This document shows positions 23,541-35,698 of a DNA stretch of 64,000 bases, piece by piece. Each line of letters opens with the position of its first letter. Position 1 is the stretch's first letter. The DNA is from Gnetum montanum. Lineage: Eukaryota; Streptophyta; Gnetopsida; Gnetales; Gnetaceae. A program made the position numbers and the translations under genes. Location of the stretch: contig MNCI01006151.1 in the NCBI GenBank assembly GCA_015680685.1, positions 1,105,533 through 1,169,532 of the forward strand, read 5' to 3'. The notes beneath the pieces were generated by a model, which was not told the DNA's origin, did no database searches, and saw only the letters and a program-made list of their open reading frames with translations.

Positions 23541-26034
23541 TTAGGTTTGCTAGTTAATGAAGTAGTATTAAACATGGGTGTGTATTTATTCTTTTGTTAA
23601 ATATTGATGTCTATTCTATATTTTGATCATTGATAGTAACTCGTTACATATACCATTGACCTAGTAACTTTCTTTGCATTGCATATTTTCAATTTTTCAA
23701 ACAACTTAATGTTACTATGGAGAGTAATAATTAAATGTTTTGAAAGAAATTACTACTTTATTTAATATTTTAACCTACTATTGTATAAAATAGGCACCAA
23801 TATTTAACAATATTTAATAGAAAAAAATCCATACCCATGTTTAATATACTTCATTAACTAGCAATCCTAATAAGCAATCATCTTCACAAAAACAATTTAC
23901 ATTGTATTATTGTATTATTTGCAAAGTCTTAATAAATACGATACATAATGTCTTAGCAATCGATTCATTTAGAAACCTTATTTTAATGGCAACATCATTA
24001 AGATAAGGGTATTAGGCTATATTAAAGAAAAATGTTATTTTAGATTTAATGTTTACTACGGTGAATTACAAATTTAAATTAAATTTTTGAGAGTAAACAA
24101 AAACTAAGGGGTGAATGAAAATTTACTCCATATCATGGTTTTTTAAAATAGTTTTTTCATTTGTATAATAGAATTCTATTTAAGAGATCACTACATTAAT
24201 TCTTTTTCCTCAATTTTAAAAATATGGCTTTTTTAAATTTGCAATTGAAATTCATCAAAAACTACATCAAGAATGAAAATTCTGTCTAGATGAAAGTTTT
24301 AATTTTTTTTTTTTTGTTTTTGGAATCAAAGGTTATCAGCAAAACTTAAAAAAACTTTAACAAATTATTTTACCAATTTCTCAATTTAAGAAATAAGACT
24401 TTTTAAAATTTGCAATCCAAATTAATAAAAAAAACTACATCAATAACAAAAATTTGGTCTAGATCAAACTTTCTTAAAATTTTTTTCATTTTTAAATTGG
24501 TGACTACTAGCAAAACTTTAAAAAAAAGTTTAGGCAAACAAACAACTCACACACTCAAGGTTGCCTAGCTAACAAATTAGGGCTATTTTTATCTCACATG
24601 TGCCATGCTCTTCTTGGTGTTGGCATCAACTTTTCTAATTTTCTAATCTCTAATCCACAACAAGCTTACATCATCCATTTGGTTTTATATTTCATTGTGT
24701 GGTTTGCATAGGTGTGTGTGATGCAAGTGCACAACTACAACAGTACCAATGGTGATATGGATGAGAAGAAGTTAAGAAGTTTTTACTTTTAGCACTTTGA
24801 GGGCTTTGGAATTCTAAAACTTTAGGCATGAAAAATAGGACTTCTTCATTGATTATTGATTATTTTATTTGTTTTTTAAAAACTTTCTTAATGAATTGAA
24901 ATTATATTTTTTGGTTTTTTGAAGATTTTTGAATGAATTCAAGACAAAATATGACAATGTAAGAGTAAGTCTTTTTGCATCTTAATTGTATATAAAGAAT
25001 TTAAATTGATTACTATATATCCATTTAATACATTAAAAATTTAATTTTTATAAACATCCCTAAAAATTTATTCTTAAGCAAGAAGTGAAATTGCATCTTT
25101 ATTTAAATAAATGAATTTTTTGGTATAAAATATTTTGAATACGTTATCATATAATCCATTCGATAAATTCAAAAAATTAATTTTAAATAGTTGATTTAAA
25201 AATTTCATTGTAAACTAAGTTATCTATAATTTAACTTTTAGTTCAAGTAAATAAAATATTATTTTAAAGAAAATTATTTTTAATTTGATTTTTTTACATT
25301 TTAACTAGTATAGAAGATTGATGTCATGTTATTAAATTTGGATAATTATAAATTAGTAAATCTTTAACAATAGTTTCAAAACCAAAAACCTATTATAATA
25401 TTTCATATTTAATAATATGTAATATAGATTTATAGTTATTCAATAGGATATTTAAATTTACAATTTTTTACCATTATTTAGTTAGCATAGGAAAATCTTA
25501 ATCTTTCATTAATAACATGTTATTTTATTCATCACTAATTTTAAATATTTTGAAAATTAATGTTGATAATTTTTATTTAATTATAAACTTAATTTTAACA
25601 TGGTTAACTATAAAGGCTTGTTTGATTTCACTAACTATATTTAATATTGTCAAAGTTAATTAATTTATTTGCTAAATTTTAGAACAAGTTTCCATACAAT
25701 CTTTCTACATGAATTTAAGTTAAATGTTAAAAATGTAAAACTTTAATTTACAACTAAAGTTTTTTAAATTTAATCTTTTAACTAATAACTACTTTAATAA
25801 TTTAATATAAATTTGTAATTTGTAATGATAAAAATTAAATCTAAAATAATATTTTTCTTTTATCATATTTTAGTACCTTTATGGTAAGTATGTTAGTCAT
25901 GTTACACTCAGTTAAAATAAGTTTTCTAAATCAATTAATAACAACAACCATTGTGTATATATTTAACATGGGTTACAAAATAACGCTTTCTAAATAATTA
26001 GAATTGTTTAAATACTCCTAAAGCTAATTGTGTG
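23541..26034 (+). repeat. Array unit 2, near full length
   Basis: 2494 bp. It contains the less AT-rich block near 24540-24860, with CTCACATGTGCCATGCTCTT and GATGAGAAGAAGTTAAGAAG. The AT-rich kilobase runs from 24960 to 25830, and the left arm of the next inverted repeat from about 25835. No gene was found. Confidence 0.78.
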
Positions 26035-26530
26035 TTAGGTTTGCTAGTTAATGAAGTAGTATTAAACATGGGTGTCTATTTATTCTTCTTGGTAAGTATT
26101 GATGTCTATTTTATATTTTGATCATTGATAGTAGCATGTTACATATATCATTGAGACAATAACTTTCTTGCATAATTTGAATTTTTTTAAACAACTTAAT
26201 ATTCCTATGGACAATAATAATTAAATGTTATGCAAGCAAATTACTACTTTATTTAATATTTTAACCTAATATTATATAAAATATAGACCCCAATATTTAA
26301 CAAGAAAAAAAATCCACACCCATGTTTAATATACTTCATTAACAAGCAATCCTAATAAGCAATCGTATTCACAAAAGTGTTTTAAACAATTTACAATGTT
26401 TTTGCAACCATTTGATTTAGAAAACTAATTTTAAATGCCTATAACATGACTAGCATCATTACAATAAGGGTATTACGCTATAGTATAGACAAATGTTATT
26501 TCAAAATTAATGTTTACCATGGTGAATTAC
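25835..26530. repeat. Large imperfect inverted repeat in array unit
   Basis: Left arm about 25835-26130, right arm about 26275-26530, loop about 150 bp. For example GTTAGTCATGTTACACT in the left arm pairs with AACATGACTAGCATCA in the right arm, and AATGAAGTAGTATTAAACAT pairs with ATGTTTAATATACTTCATT. Equivalent arms occur at about 28255-28570 with 28725-28934, at 43680-43985 with 44130-44410, and at 46080-46390 with 46545-46772. The sequence could form a cruciform or hairpin, or it may be a foldback transposon end pair. Confidence 0.75.
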
Positions 26531-28476
26531 AAATTTAATGTTTATCTTGGTGAATTAAAAATTTAAATTAAATTTTTGAAAGTAATAAAAAACTAAGGCA
26601 TGAATGAAAATTTACTCAAGATCATAGTTTTTTAAGATAAATTTTTTCATTTTTGGAATAGGCTCTTATTTAGATCACTACATCAATTCCTTGATTTAAA
26701 AAATATGGCTTTCTTAAATTTGCAATCAAAATTCATCAAAAACTACATCAAGAACAAAAAGCTTTTTCTAGATCAATTTTTTTTTTTTTTTTTGGAATCA
26801 AAGGTTATCAACAAAACTTTAAAAAAAAAATTAGCAAATAATTGCACCAATTTCTCAATTTAAGAAATAGGGATTTTTAAAATTTGCAATCTAAATTCAT
26901 AAAGAAAACTACATCAATAATGAAAATTTTGTCTGGATCAAACTTTTTAAAATATTTTTTAGTTTGTAAACTGATGGCTACCACAAAAACTTAAAAAAAT
27001 GTTTAGGTGAACAAATAACTCACACACCCAAGGTTGCCTAATTTATGCTTACGGCTATTTTTATCTCGCACGTGTCATGCTTTTCGGCATTGGCTGTTGT
27101 AAATTTGTCATCGCTTACATCAATCGTAATCTCCAACAAGGTTACATCATTCATTTGGTTTTATATTTCATTGTGGTTTGCATAGGTGTGTGTGGTGTAG
27201 GTGCACCTATTGCACAACTACAGCAGTACAGTACCAGCGGTGACACACATGAGAAGTTAAGAATTTTTTACTTTGATTGCTTTGAGGCCTTTGGAATTCT
27301 AAAACTTTGGGCACCAAAAATAAAACTTCTTCTATGCATAAGGGTGCACCTATTTTATTTTTTAAAAGCTTTTTTTAATGAAGTCAAATTATTTTATTTG
27401 GTTTCTTAAACATTTTTTAATGAATTCAGGACAAAATAGGACAATGTAATAAAAAGTGTTTTTGCATCATTACTATATATAAAGAATTTAAATAGATCAC
27501 TATATATCTATTTAATAAATTTAAAAATTTATTTTTATAAAAATCCTTGAAAATTTATTCTTCAACATGAAGTAGAATTGCATCTTTATTTACATAAATG
27601 AATTTTTTTGGTATAAAAGATTTTGGATACGTTACCACATAATCCATTTGATACATTCAAAAACTTAATTTTAAATCATTGATTTAAAACTTTCATTGTA
27701 AACTAAGTTATCTAAAAGTTAATTTTTTGTTAAGTAAATAAAATATTATTTTAAATTAATTTACTATTAATTTAATTTGTTTTACATTTTAAATTCTATA
27801 GAAGATTGATGTGATGTTACTAAAGATGGGTAATTATAAATTAATAAATCTTTAAAAACCATTCAAAAACCAAAGTAACATAGTAACCTATTATAACATT
27901 TTATATTTAATTATATGTAAAATAGATTTGAATAGGATATTTAAATTTACATGTTTTTACCATTATTTAATTATCATATGAAAATCTTAATTTTTTATTA
28001 ATAAAATGTTATTTTATTCATTATTAATTTTAAATATTTTGAAAAATTAAAGTTGATAATTTTTGTTTAGATATAAACCTAATTTATTTGCTAAATTTTA
28101 AAATAAGTTTCCATGCAAAATAAGTTTCCATCCAATATTTTGTCTTGAATTTGAGTTAAATGTTAAAAACGTAATACTAAAGTTTTTTTTAATTTAATCT
28201 TTTAATTACAAAATATTTCAAAAATTTAATTTAAATTTGTAATTTGTAATGATAGAAATTAAATCTAAAATAACTTTTTTCTTTTAACATATTTTAGTAC
28301 ATTTATGGTAAGTATGTTAGTCATGTTACACTCAAGTTAAAATAATTTGTCTAAATCAATTGATTTCAAAGACCATTGTGTATAGATTTAACATGGGTAT
28401 TTAAATCAACTGTCTCAAAATAATGTTCTATCAATAATTAAAATTTTTTAAATACTCCTATGAAGTTGATTGTGTA
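26035..28476 (+). repeat. Array unit 3, full length
   Basis: 2442 bp, a good reference copy. A 110-codon frame at 27077-27409 lies in the less AT-rich block, but other units carry stops and length changes at the same place, so it is not called as a gene. That block holds a CACGTG hexamer near 27070. Confidence 0.8.
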
Positions 28477-28934
28477 TTAGGTTTGCTAGTTAACATAGTA
28501 TTAAACATGGACGTGTATTTATTCTTCTTGTTAAATATTGATGTCTATTTTATATTTGGATCATTGATAGTAACATGTTACATATATCATTGAGTCAATA
28601 ATTTTCTTTGCATTTCATATTTCCAAATTTTCAAACAACTTAATATTGCTATGGATAGTAATAATTAAATGTTATGAAAGCAAATTATTACTTTATTTTA
28701 ATATTTTAACCTAATATTATATAAATAGGCACCAAAATTTAAAAAGAAAAAAAAATCCACACCCATGTTTAACTAGCAATCCTAATAAGCAATCATGTTC
28801 ACAGAAGTGTTTTAGACAATTTACATTGTATTATTTATAGTCTTAAAAAACCCATGTTAAATACTATACACAATGTAATTTAGAAAGCTTATTTTAACTA
28901 CCTGTAACATTACTAACGTCATTATGATAAGGCT

Positions 28935-29266
28935 TGTTGAAGTCATGTGGCGACTGATCTAAATTCTATTTCTGGTTTTTTGCCATTACATTGTACCAAA
29001 AGTTGAAGGGTTGATTGTTATAGAAGTTGAAGGGCTAACCGTTACAGAAGTTGAAGGGTTGGTCATTTTGGTTATGGATGATTTTTTGATGCATATTTAT
29101 GCAACATTTTAAAACTCTCTTATAACTATAATCTACAAAATATATAATGAAACTCTAGTGTGACTATGAATTAGTGATGATCTTGTCGAACCACAAAAAT
29201 TTTGTGTGTTCTATGTGTGCTTGTTTTTCCTATTGTTGTTTTTCTCCCTTGATTCATTTCCTAACA
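28935..29266 (+). repeat. 5' LTR of copia 1
   Basis: Begins TGTTGAAGTCATGTGG and ends CATTTCCTAACA. It pairs with 33912-34220. It contains three 24 bp repeats built on AGTTGAAGGGTTGATTGTTA at about 28998-29070. Confidence 0.85.
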
Positions 29267-29897
29267 AACTTGTATCAGAGCGAGGTTTGCAAAGGACCAA
29301 AAGTTGAAGGGTTGATTGTTATAGAAGTTGAAGGGCTAACCGTTACAGAAGTTGAAGGGCTGGTCATTTTGGTTATGGATGATTTTTTGATGCATATTTA
29401 TGCAACATTTTAAAACTCTCTTATAACTATAATCTACAAAATATATAATGAAACTCTAGTGTGGCTATGAATTAGTGATGATCTTTTTGAACCACAAAAA
29501 TTTTGTGTGTTCTATGTGTGCTTGTTTTTCCTATTGTTGTTTTTCTCCCTTGATTCATTTCCTAACAAACTTGTATCAGAGCGAGGTTTGCAAAGGACCA
29601 AAAGTTGAAGGGTTGATTGTTATAGAAGTTGAAGGGCTAACCGTTACAGAAGTTGAAGGGCTGGTCATTTTGGTTATGGATGATTTTTTGATGCATATTT
29701 ATGCAACATTTTAAAACTCTCTTATAACTATAATCTACAAAATATATAATGAAACTCTAGTGTGGCTATGAATTAGTGATGATCTTTTTGAACCACAAAA
29801 ATTTTGTGTGTTCTATGTGTGCTTGTTTTTCCTATTGTTGTTTTTCTCCCTTGATTCATTTCCTAACAAACTTGTATCAGAGCGAGGTTTGCAGAGG
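28995..29897 (+). repeat. 301 bp segment in three tandem copies (LTR + primer site)
   Basis: Copies start at 28995, 29296 and 29597. Each runs from ACCAAAAGTTGAAGG inside the LTR, across the LTR end and primer site (TTGTATCAGAGCGAGG), to GTTTGCAAAGG or GTTTGCAGAGG in the leader. The copies differ at only a few bases, so the triplication is much younger than the coding decay. The similar 60-79-codon frames in each copy are a by-product, not genes. Confidence 0.9.
29270..29285 (+). promoter_or_regulatory. Primer-binding site, first of three copies
   Basis: TTGTATCAGAGCGAGG follows the LTR end by three bases and matches the tRNA-iMet type site TGGTATCAGAGC with one change. The triplication repeats it near 29571 and 29872. 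Confidence 0.78.
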
Positions 29898-29901
29898 ATT
29901 A

Positions 29902-30680
29902 ATGGGAGCGATGGTGTCCGAGGATGGGAAAGTTCAAATCAACAAGTTTGATGGGATGGACTTCAAGTTCTAGAAAATGTAGAATGAAGATTATCTATAC
30001 CAGAAGAAGTTGCAAAAACTGTTGTTGGGGAAGAAGCTAGATCATATGAGCAAAGAGGATTGGGAACTATTAGATCTCTAGTTTCTTAGGATGATTTGTT
30101 TGATGTTATCATAGAATGTTGTGTTTAATATCATCAATAAAAAGACTACTCAAGGCTTGATGAAGGCCTTATCAAATATGTACAAGAAACCATTCACCTT
30201 GATAAGGTATATCTGATGCACCAATTATTCAATCTAAGGATGTCTAAAGATGCATTGGTTACTGATCACATCAATGAGTCGAATGTGATCACAAATTAGT
30301 TGAGTTCTATGGAAATTGACTTTGATAATGAAATCAAAGTGTTGATCTAGTTATCATCATTGCTTGATAGCTGGTCTAGAATGGTGAATGCAGTTAATAG
30401 TTCATCAAGAAATCAAAAATTGAAGTTGTCCAAAGTTTAAGATTTGATTCTTAGTGAGGATATACACAAAAGGAAGTTAGATGACTCTTCAGGTTTTTCC
30501 TTGAGTAATGAAGGTAGAGGTAGAAGTCTTTAGCAAGGATAGAATTAAGGCCATGGAAAACCAAAGTCCAAGGGAAGAAGTTGATCCAAGGATCGTAAGA
30601 ATGTCATTTGTTAGAATTGCAATTAGAAAGATCACCTCAGAAAATAGTGCATGACACCAAAGAAAGAAAAGAAAAATCAT
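29902..30680 (+). pseudogene. Copia 1 gag
   Basis: Starts ATG at 29902 (MGAMVSEDGKVQINKFDG). Homologous pieces continue in shifting frames: KKLDHMSKEDWELLDL near 30040, KKTTQGLMKALSNMYKKP near 30140, and an Arg/Lys-rich C terminus near 30500-30660 where the zinc knuckle should be (a degraded CxxC/GH pattern near 30618-30648). At least seven stops occur before 30650. Confidence 0.82.
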
Positions 30681-32040
30681 CATCATGATTCAATGAATGC
30701 AACTACTAAAGAAATTACTTATGCCCTAGTTTGTTGTGTGGATAGTGGTAGTGAATCTTGGATTCTTGATTTAGGTGCGTTGTTTCACTCTAATCCTTCT
30801 AAAGAACTATTTAATAACTATGTTGCTAGGAATTTTGGAAAGGTTTATCTTGTAGATTATGATCCATTGAACATTATGGAGAAGGATGATGTTTATATAA
30901 AGACCATCCACAGGAAGCAATTGAAGCTAAAAAATTTTAGAAATTTTTCAAGTTTAAAGAAAAACCTTATTTCTATGGGTCAGATAGATGCTAAAGGGTA
31001 CAATAAAGTATTTGGGGGTAGATCCTAGAAAATAATTAAAGGAAATCTAATCATTTCTTGGGGAAATAAGGTGGGAACATTGTACACCACTTCAGAAATA
31101 AAAGACATAGTGTTAGTGATTGACTAAGAATCAATGTCAACGTTGTGGCATTGGACGTTAGGTTAAATGAGTAAAAAGGAAATGAAGTTGCTAGCCTCAC
31201 AAAGGAGATTACTAGACTTGAAGTCTGTTGATTTTGGGTTATGTGAAGGATGTGTTTATGAGAAATAGAAAAGAGTCAATTTCTCAAAAGTTGGAAGAAC
31301 ATCAAAGATTGAGAAGTTGGAACTAGTACATAGAGATGCATGAGGACCAACCCGAGTGAGTTCCCATGGTGGCTCATGCTATTATGTCACATTCATTGAT
31401 GATTCCACTAGAAAGGTATGGATTTATTTTCTTAAAAATAAATCTAATGTGTTTTCTACATTTAAAAGGTGGAAGGCAGAAGTGGAAAACCAAACTAATT
31501 TGAAAGTCAAGTGTTTGACGTCTAATAATAAAGGGGAGTGTGATAGTCTAGAGTTCAAGGCTTTCTGTTCTAAGAATGGGATCAGAATGATTAAGATGAT
31601 TCCTAAAAAAATGAAGTAGAATGATGTTGTTGAGAGAATGAATAGGACCTTGAATGAGAGAGTTAGAAGCATGGGGATATCTTCTGGACTACCAAAGATG
31701 TTTTAGGTAGATGCAGTTAGCATAGTAGCCCATCTCATATATCAAGGATCTTTAATTCTACTGGACTTTATGATACCTAAGGAGTAATGGTCAAGAAATG
31801 TAGTAAAATTCTCACATTTGAAATTTTTTGTTTGTGTATCATATGTGCACTTAGGTTTTGATGTCTAAAATAAACTTGACCCTAAAGCCAAGAAATGTTA
31901 TTTTATTGGCTATGGTTTTGATGATTTTGGTTATCGTTCATGGGTTGATCCAAATAGAAAAATTATAAGGCACAAGGATGTCACTTTTAATGAACATGTG
32001 GTGTACAAGGATAGGTTGAAATCAAAATCTAGCCATGTAG
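30651..32040 (+). pseudogene. Copia 1 protease and integrase
   Basis: The protease remnant SWILDLGALFHSNPSKELF (from about 30757) matches the WILDSGATxH motif with the Ser changed to Leu at the active site. The GAG-pre-integrase CEGCVYEK segment follows near 31245. The integrase core has YVTFIDDSTRKVWIYFLKNK near 31380-31440 and, later, VVERMNRTLNERVRSM near 31628 (the catalytic Glu region), then DPKAKKCYFIGYGFDDFGY near 31879-31935. Open pieces at 30651-31028 and 31356-31619 are joined through stops and one frameshift. Confidence 0.85.
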
Positions 32041-32279
32041 GAAAGTAGGAAAAGGAAAGTGAGAAGGTTGAATTGGAAGAGATATTTGAGAGGGATGCAG
32101 CTAGAAGGCTTCAAAAGAATCCTAGAAACAAGATAGTTGAAGATGAAGCTAAAGTTGATTCAGAAATAGTTACACTAGAGCCTTAGTTGAGAAAGACTAC
32201 TAGAACACCAAAGCCCAGAGATAGGTACTCTCCCTTACTACATTATTTACTTTTGATTGATGCTAGGAAACTAGAATGT

Positions 32280-33060
32280 TTTGATGAAGTAATGTAGGTG
32301 ACAGATCATGTTATGTGGGAGTTGGCTATGAGAGATGAGATGAAGTCACTCTAGAAGAATATGACATGGAAACTAACTAAGTTTTCAAAAGGAAAGAGGG
32401 CATTGTAGAATAAGTGGATGTACATGGTCAAGGAAGAACATGATGCCAGCAAAAGATACAAGGCAAGGTTAGTAGTTAAGTGTTTCTAACAGAAAAGAGA
32501 AATTGACTACATAGAGATTTTCTCTCCTATAGTAAAGTTAACTACCATTAGATTAGTGCTAAGTATTGTGGCTACTAATGATTTGCATCTAGAGTAGTTA
32601 GATGTCAAAATTTCTTTTTTGCATGGTGACCTTGATGAGGACATTTACATGGTTCAACCAAAATATTTTTAGGTTGCTAGTAGAAAAAATCCTATTTGTA
32701 AGTTAAAGAAGAGCTTGTATGGATTTAAATAGGATCTTAGGCAATAGTACAAGAAATTTGATTGGTTCATGTTTAATGTTGGTTTCACAAGATGTAAGAT
32801 GGATCATTGTTGCTACAAAAGGAGGTTTGATGACTGCTACATTATTTTGCTCTTGTATGTTGATGACACACTTGTTGCAGGGTCTAGTTTATAGGAGATA
32901 GATAAACTAAAGAAACAGCTGGCAAAGGAATTTGAGATGAAAGACTTGGGACCAACCAAGCAAATACTTGGGATGAGAATTAGTAGAACCAAATCTCAAG
33001 GAATTCTCAAGTTGTCGTAGGAAAAGTACATAGAGAAAGTACTTAGCAAGTTCAAAATTT
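32280..33060 (+). pseudogene. Copia 1 reverse transcriptase
   Basis: Landmarks: YKARLVVKCF near 32457, EIFSPIVKLTTIRLVLSIVA near 32514, [16 protein letters not shown] near 32609-32657, LKKSLYGFK near 32702, and the catalytic YVDD at 32856-32867 within ILLLYVDDTLVAGSSL. It ends with EFEMKDLGPTKQILGMRI near 32930-32980. The catalytic motif is preserved but stop codons flank it on both sides. Confidence 0.86.
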
Positions 33061-33830
33061 AGGATGTAAAGAATAGATGCATTCAATTGGGAAGTCACTT
33101 ATTCTTAGTAAGAATTAATCACCAAGGACAAAAGAAGAATGTGAACAGATGTCTAGAATACCAAATGCTTTAGTAGTTGGAGGTTTGATGTATGCTATGA
33201 TCTATATCAAACTTGACATAGCACATGTAGTGAGAGTTGTTGGTAGGTTCATGTCTGATCAAGGAAGGGAGCATTGGGAAGTTGTAAAGTGGCTTCTAAG
33301 ATATCTAAAAGAAACTTCAAGTATGACAATTTATTTTAAAAGGAGTAACATTACTATGTAAGGTTTTTCTAATATAGATATGGGAGGTGATTTGGATAGT
33401 AGGAAGAGAACCACTAGTTATATTTTCACTATGGGTAGTACTATTGTGAGTTGTATGTCTCGACTTCAGAAGAGTGTTGCTCTCTCAACCACAAAAGTAG
33501 AATATATGGCTATATCAGAAGCTAGAAAGGAGATGATTTGGTTGAAAGGTCTTTTAAGAGAGTTGGGTAAGACAAGGACAATAGTGAAATTTTAAGTGAT
33601 AGTTAGAGTATCATGCATCTAGCTAGAGATCCAATTTTTCATTCCAAATCTAAACACATTCAGTTGAGGTATCATCATATCTATGGGTTGATAGATGATG
33701 GGACATTACTACTAAGGAAGATTCCTAGGTTGAAGAACCCTATAGACATGATGACCAAGGTGGTCCCCACTGCTAAGCTAAGGCTTTGCATGACCTTAGT
33801 AGGCCTTCATGGTTAGTGACGAGGAGGTGC
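33060..33830 (+). pseudogene. Copia 1 RNase H
   Basis: Open pieces at 33149-33361, 33380-33595 and 33613-33816 follow each other. They carry [74 protein letters not shown] and, near the end, HIQLRYHHIYGLIDDGT. This is the usual copia RNase H series. Stops at about 33360 and 33595 break it. Confidence 0.86.
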
Positions 33831-33911
33831 CACACTAGGAGTTGATGGTATACATGGAAGAAGCAAGGTTGCAAGAGATTTTTTTCTTAGATTAATCTCC
33901 AAGTGGGAGAT

Positions 33912-34220
33912 TGTTGCAGTCATGTGGTGACTGATCCAAATTCTATTTTTGGTTTTCTATCATTACATTGTACCAAAAGTTGAAGGGTCGACTGTTATAG
34001 AAGTTGAAGGGTTGGTCATTTCGGTTATGAATGGTTTCTTGATGCATATTTATGTAACGTTCTAAAACTCTCTTGTAATTGTAATTTGAAAAATATATAA
34101 TGAAACTCTAGTGTAATTGTGAATTAGTGGTGATCTTGCTAAATCAAAAAAAGTTTGTATGTTCTATGTGTGCTTATTTTTCCTGTTCTTGTTTTTTTTC
34201 ACTTGACTCATTTCCTAACA
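33912..34220 (+). repeat. 3' LTR of copia 1
   Basis: Begins TGTTGCAGTCATGTGG straight after the purine tract AAGTGGGAGA (33901-33910) and ends CATTTCCTAACA. It is followed by AGGGT, the right-hand target duplication. Confidence 0.85.
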
Positions 34221-34913
34221 AGGGTAATAGGCTATATTAAAGACAAATGTTATTTCAGATTTAATGTTTACCATGGTGAATTATAAATTTAAATTATATT
34301 TTTGGAAGTAATAAAAAACTAAGTCATGAATGAAAATTTACTTCATATCATGGTTTTTTTTAATAATTTTTTTCATTTTTGGAATATAATTCTATTGGGA
34401 AATGTCTGCATCAATTCCTCAATTTAAAAAATATGGGTTTCTTAAATTTGCAATTAAAATTCATCCAAAACTATGTCAGGACAAAAATTTTTGTATAGAT
34501 AATTTTTTTTAATTTCCTTTCATTTTAATAACCGAAGGTTATTGGCAAAACCTAAAAAAAAAAGGTTTAGCAAATCATAGCACCAATTTTTCAATTTAAG
34601 AAATAGGGCTTTTTAAAATTTGCAATCCAAATTCATAAGAAAAGCCTACATCAATAATAAAAAAATTTGATCTAGATCAAACTTTTAAATTTTTTTTTAA
34701 TTTTAAATTGATGACTACTAACAAAACTGAAAAAAATGTTTAGGTGAACAAATAACTCATGCACTTAAGGTTGCCCAGCTACCACTTAAGGCTCTTTTTA
34801 TCTTGCATGTGTTGTGTTCTTGTTAGTGTAGGCATTTAATTTTCTAATTTTCTCATCTCTTACATTTATCATAATCCCCAACAGGCTTACATCATCCATT
34901 TGGTTTTTTAGTT

Positions 34914-35698
34914 GAGAGGCCAACTCATCTCGTAGGGTGGGGTGGTGGTTGGGGGTGGAGGTGGAGGGGGGAGTGCATTTGTCATCCACATCATGCACCA
35001 TATAAGATCCCATGAAATGGAAAAAAACATGAACCAAAGAGCCACACCTTTTCATATTCCTATTGTGCAGAATGTGAACCAAAGAGCCATAGCTTTTCAT
35101 ATTCCTGCTGCACACATAAAAAGGCCAAACACAACCAAATGTAGAATGGGAATGGGAATGGGAATGAGAATTCCATTTCCATTCTATCTTCGTTTGATAT
35201 TTGTTTGTAACTACTACTGTAGGCCACTTGGCCCAACCAAACCAGCTTCAATGACACTAGCTTCGGAGCTCTCCTAGAGCACTGGAAAGGAACCTACGAT
35301 GGTGGTCCATGCTTCAGCTACAATAACAAGCTCATTGGCATGTGCTTCTCCAACCAAGGCAATAATAAGGTATTAGGCCAGTTGGCCTTTGTTGCATCCT
35401 TACTTAACACTTAGGGCCATGACATGCACACATCATTGACAATCATAATACAATTTTTATTATAATAGCTAAAAGATCCCTTCATTTAGGTTTATTTTTT
35501 TTTGGATAAAATTTATATATGAATTAGGCCAATATGTTTCTTGAGTAGCTTTGTTTGAATGTATGTTTTAAGCATAAAATTTTATAGGTAGGGGTAGGAT
35601 GAGGGGTAGAGCTAAAGGCATTCAAGGAAAGACAGTAATGGCTATAGCTTGAGGGGAAGGGTCTTCTCGGCCAATATATATATATATATAAGATAGTC
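34914..35698 (+). other. 785 bp foreign insert in array unit 4
   Basis: This block is not found in any other array unit. It is flanked by TAGTT at 34909-34913 and 35699-35703. It contains a G-rich stretch (34936-34970), two copies of a ~42 bp repeat with GAACCAAAGAGCCA at 35031 and 35073, a short GGGAAT repeat near 35147-35168, and a (TA)n run near 35672-35690. An open stretch at about 35218-35413 reads TSFGALLEHWKGTYDGGP then CFSYNNKLIGMCFSNQGNN, ending in TAG. The GGPxxS...GxLIGMxF pattern recalls the C-terminal part of trypsin-like or HtrA-like peptidases, so a captured gene fragment is possible but weakly supported. Confidence 0.4.

Larger units (their letters stand above)
28935..34220 (+). 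mobile_element. Ty1/copia element 1 (TNT1-like), decayed
   Basis: Two LTRs of about 332 and 309 bp enclose gag, protease, integrase, RT and RNase H, in Ty1/copia order. It is flanked by AGGCT (28930-28934) and AGGGT (34221-34225), a target duplication with one mismatch. The gag pattern (INKFDG near the N terminus, then DYLY and EDWELLD) is that of TNT1-like elements. Many stops are present, so it is inactive. It sits at the same position of the array unit as the element at 46773-51429. Confidence 0.87.

Noticed and set aside
27077-27409. 110-codon frame in array unit 3
   Set aside because: The same place in units 2, 4 and 6 has stops and indels, so there is no sign of protein-level conservation.
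29174-29973. Three similar frames of 65-79 codons in tandem, looking like a duplicated Cys-rich small protein gene
   Set aside because: They fall across LTR, primer site and leader of copia 1 and arise from the 301 bp triplication. The same LTR sequence in copia 3 does not keep the frame.
34942-35277. 111-codon Gly- and Met-rich frame
   Set aside because: It runs through a G-rich tract, a 42 bp duplication and a GGGAAT microsatellite. Its composition is explained by simple repeats. The better candidate is a different frame at 35218-35413.
35672-35690. TA repeat as a replication origin or promoter
   Set aside because: Short TA microsatellite at the edge of an insert, with no supporting signals.
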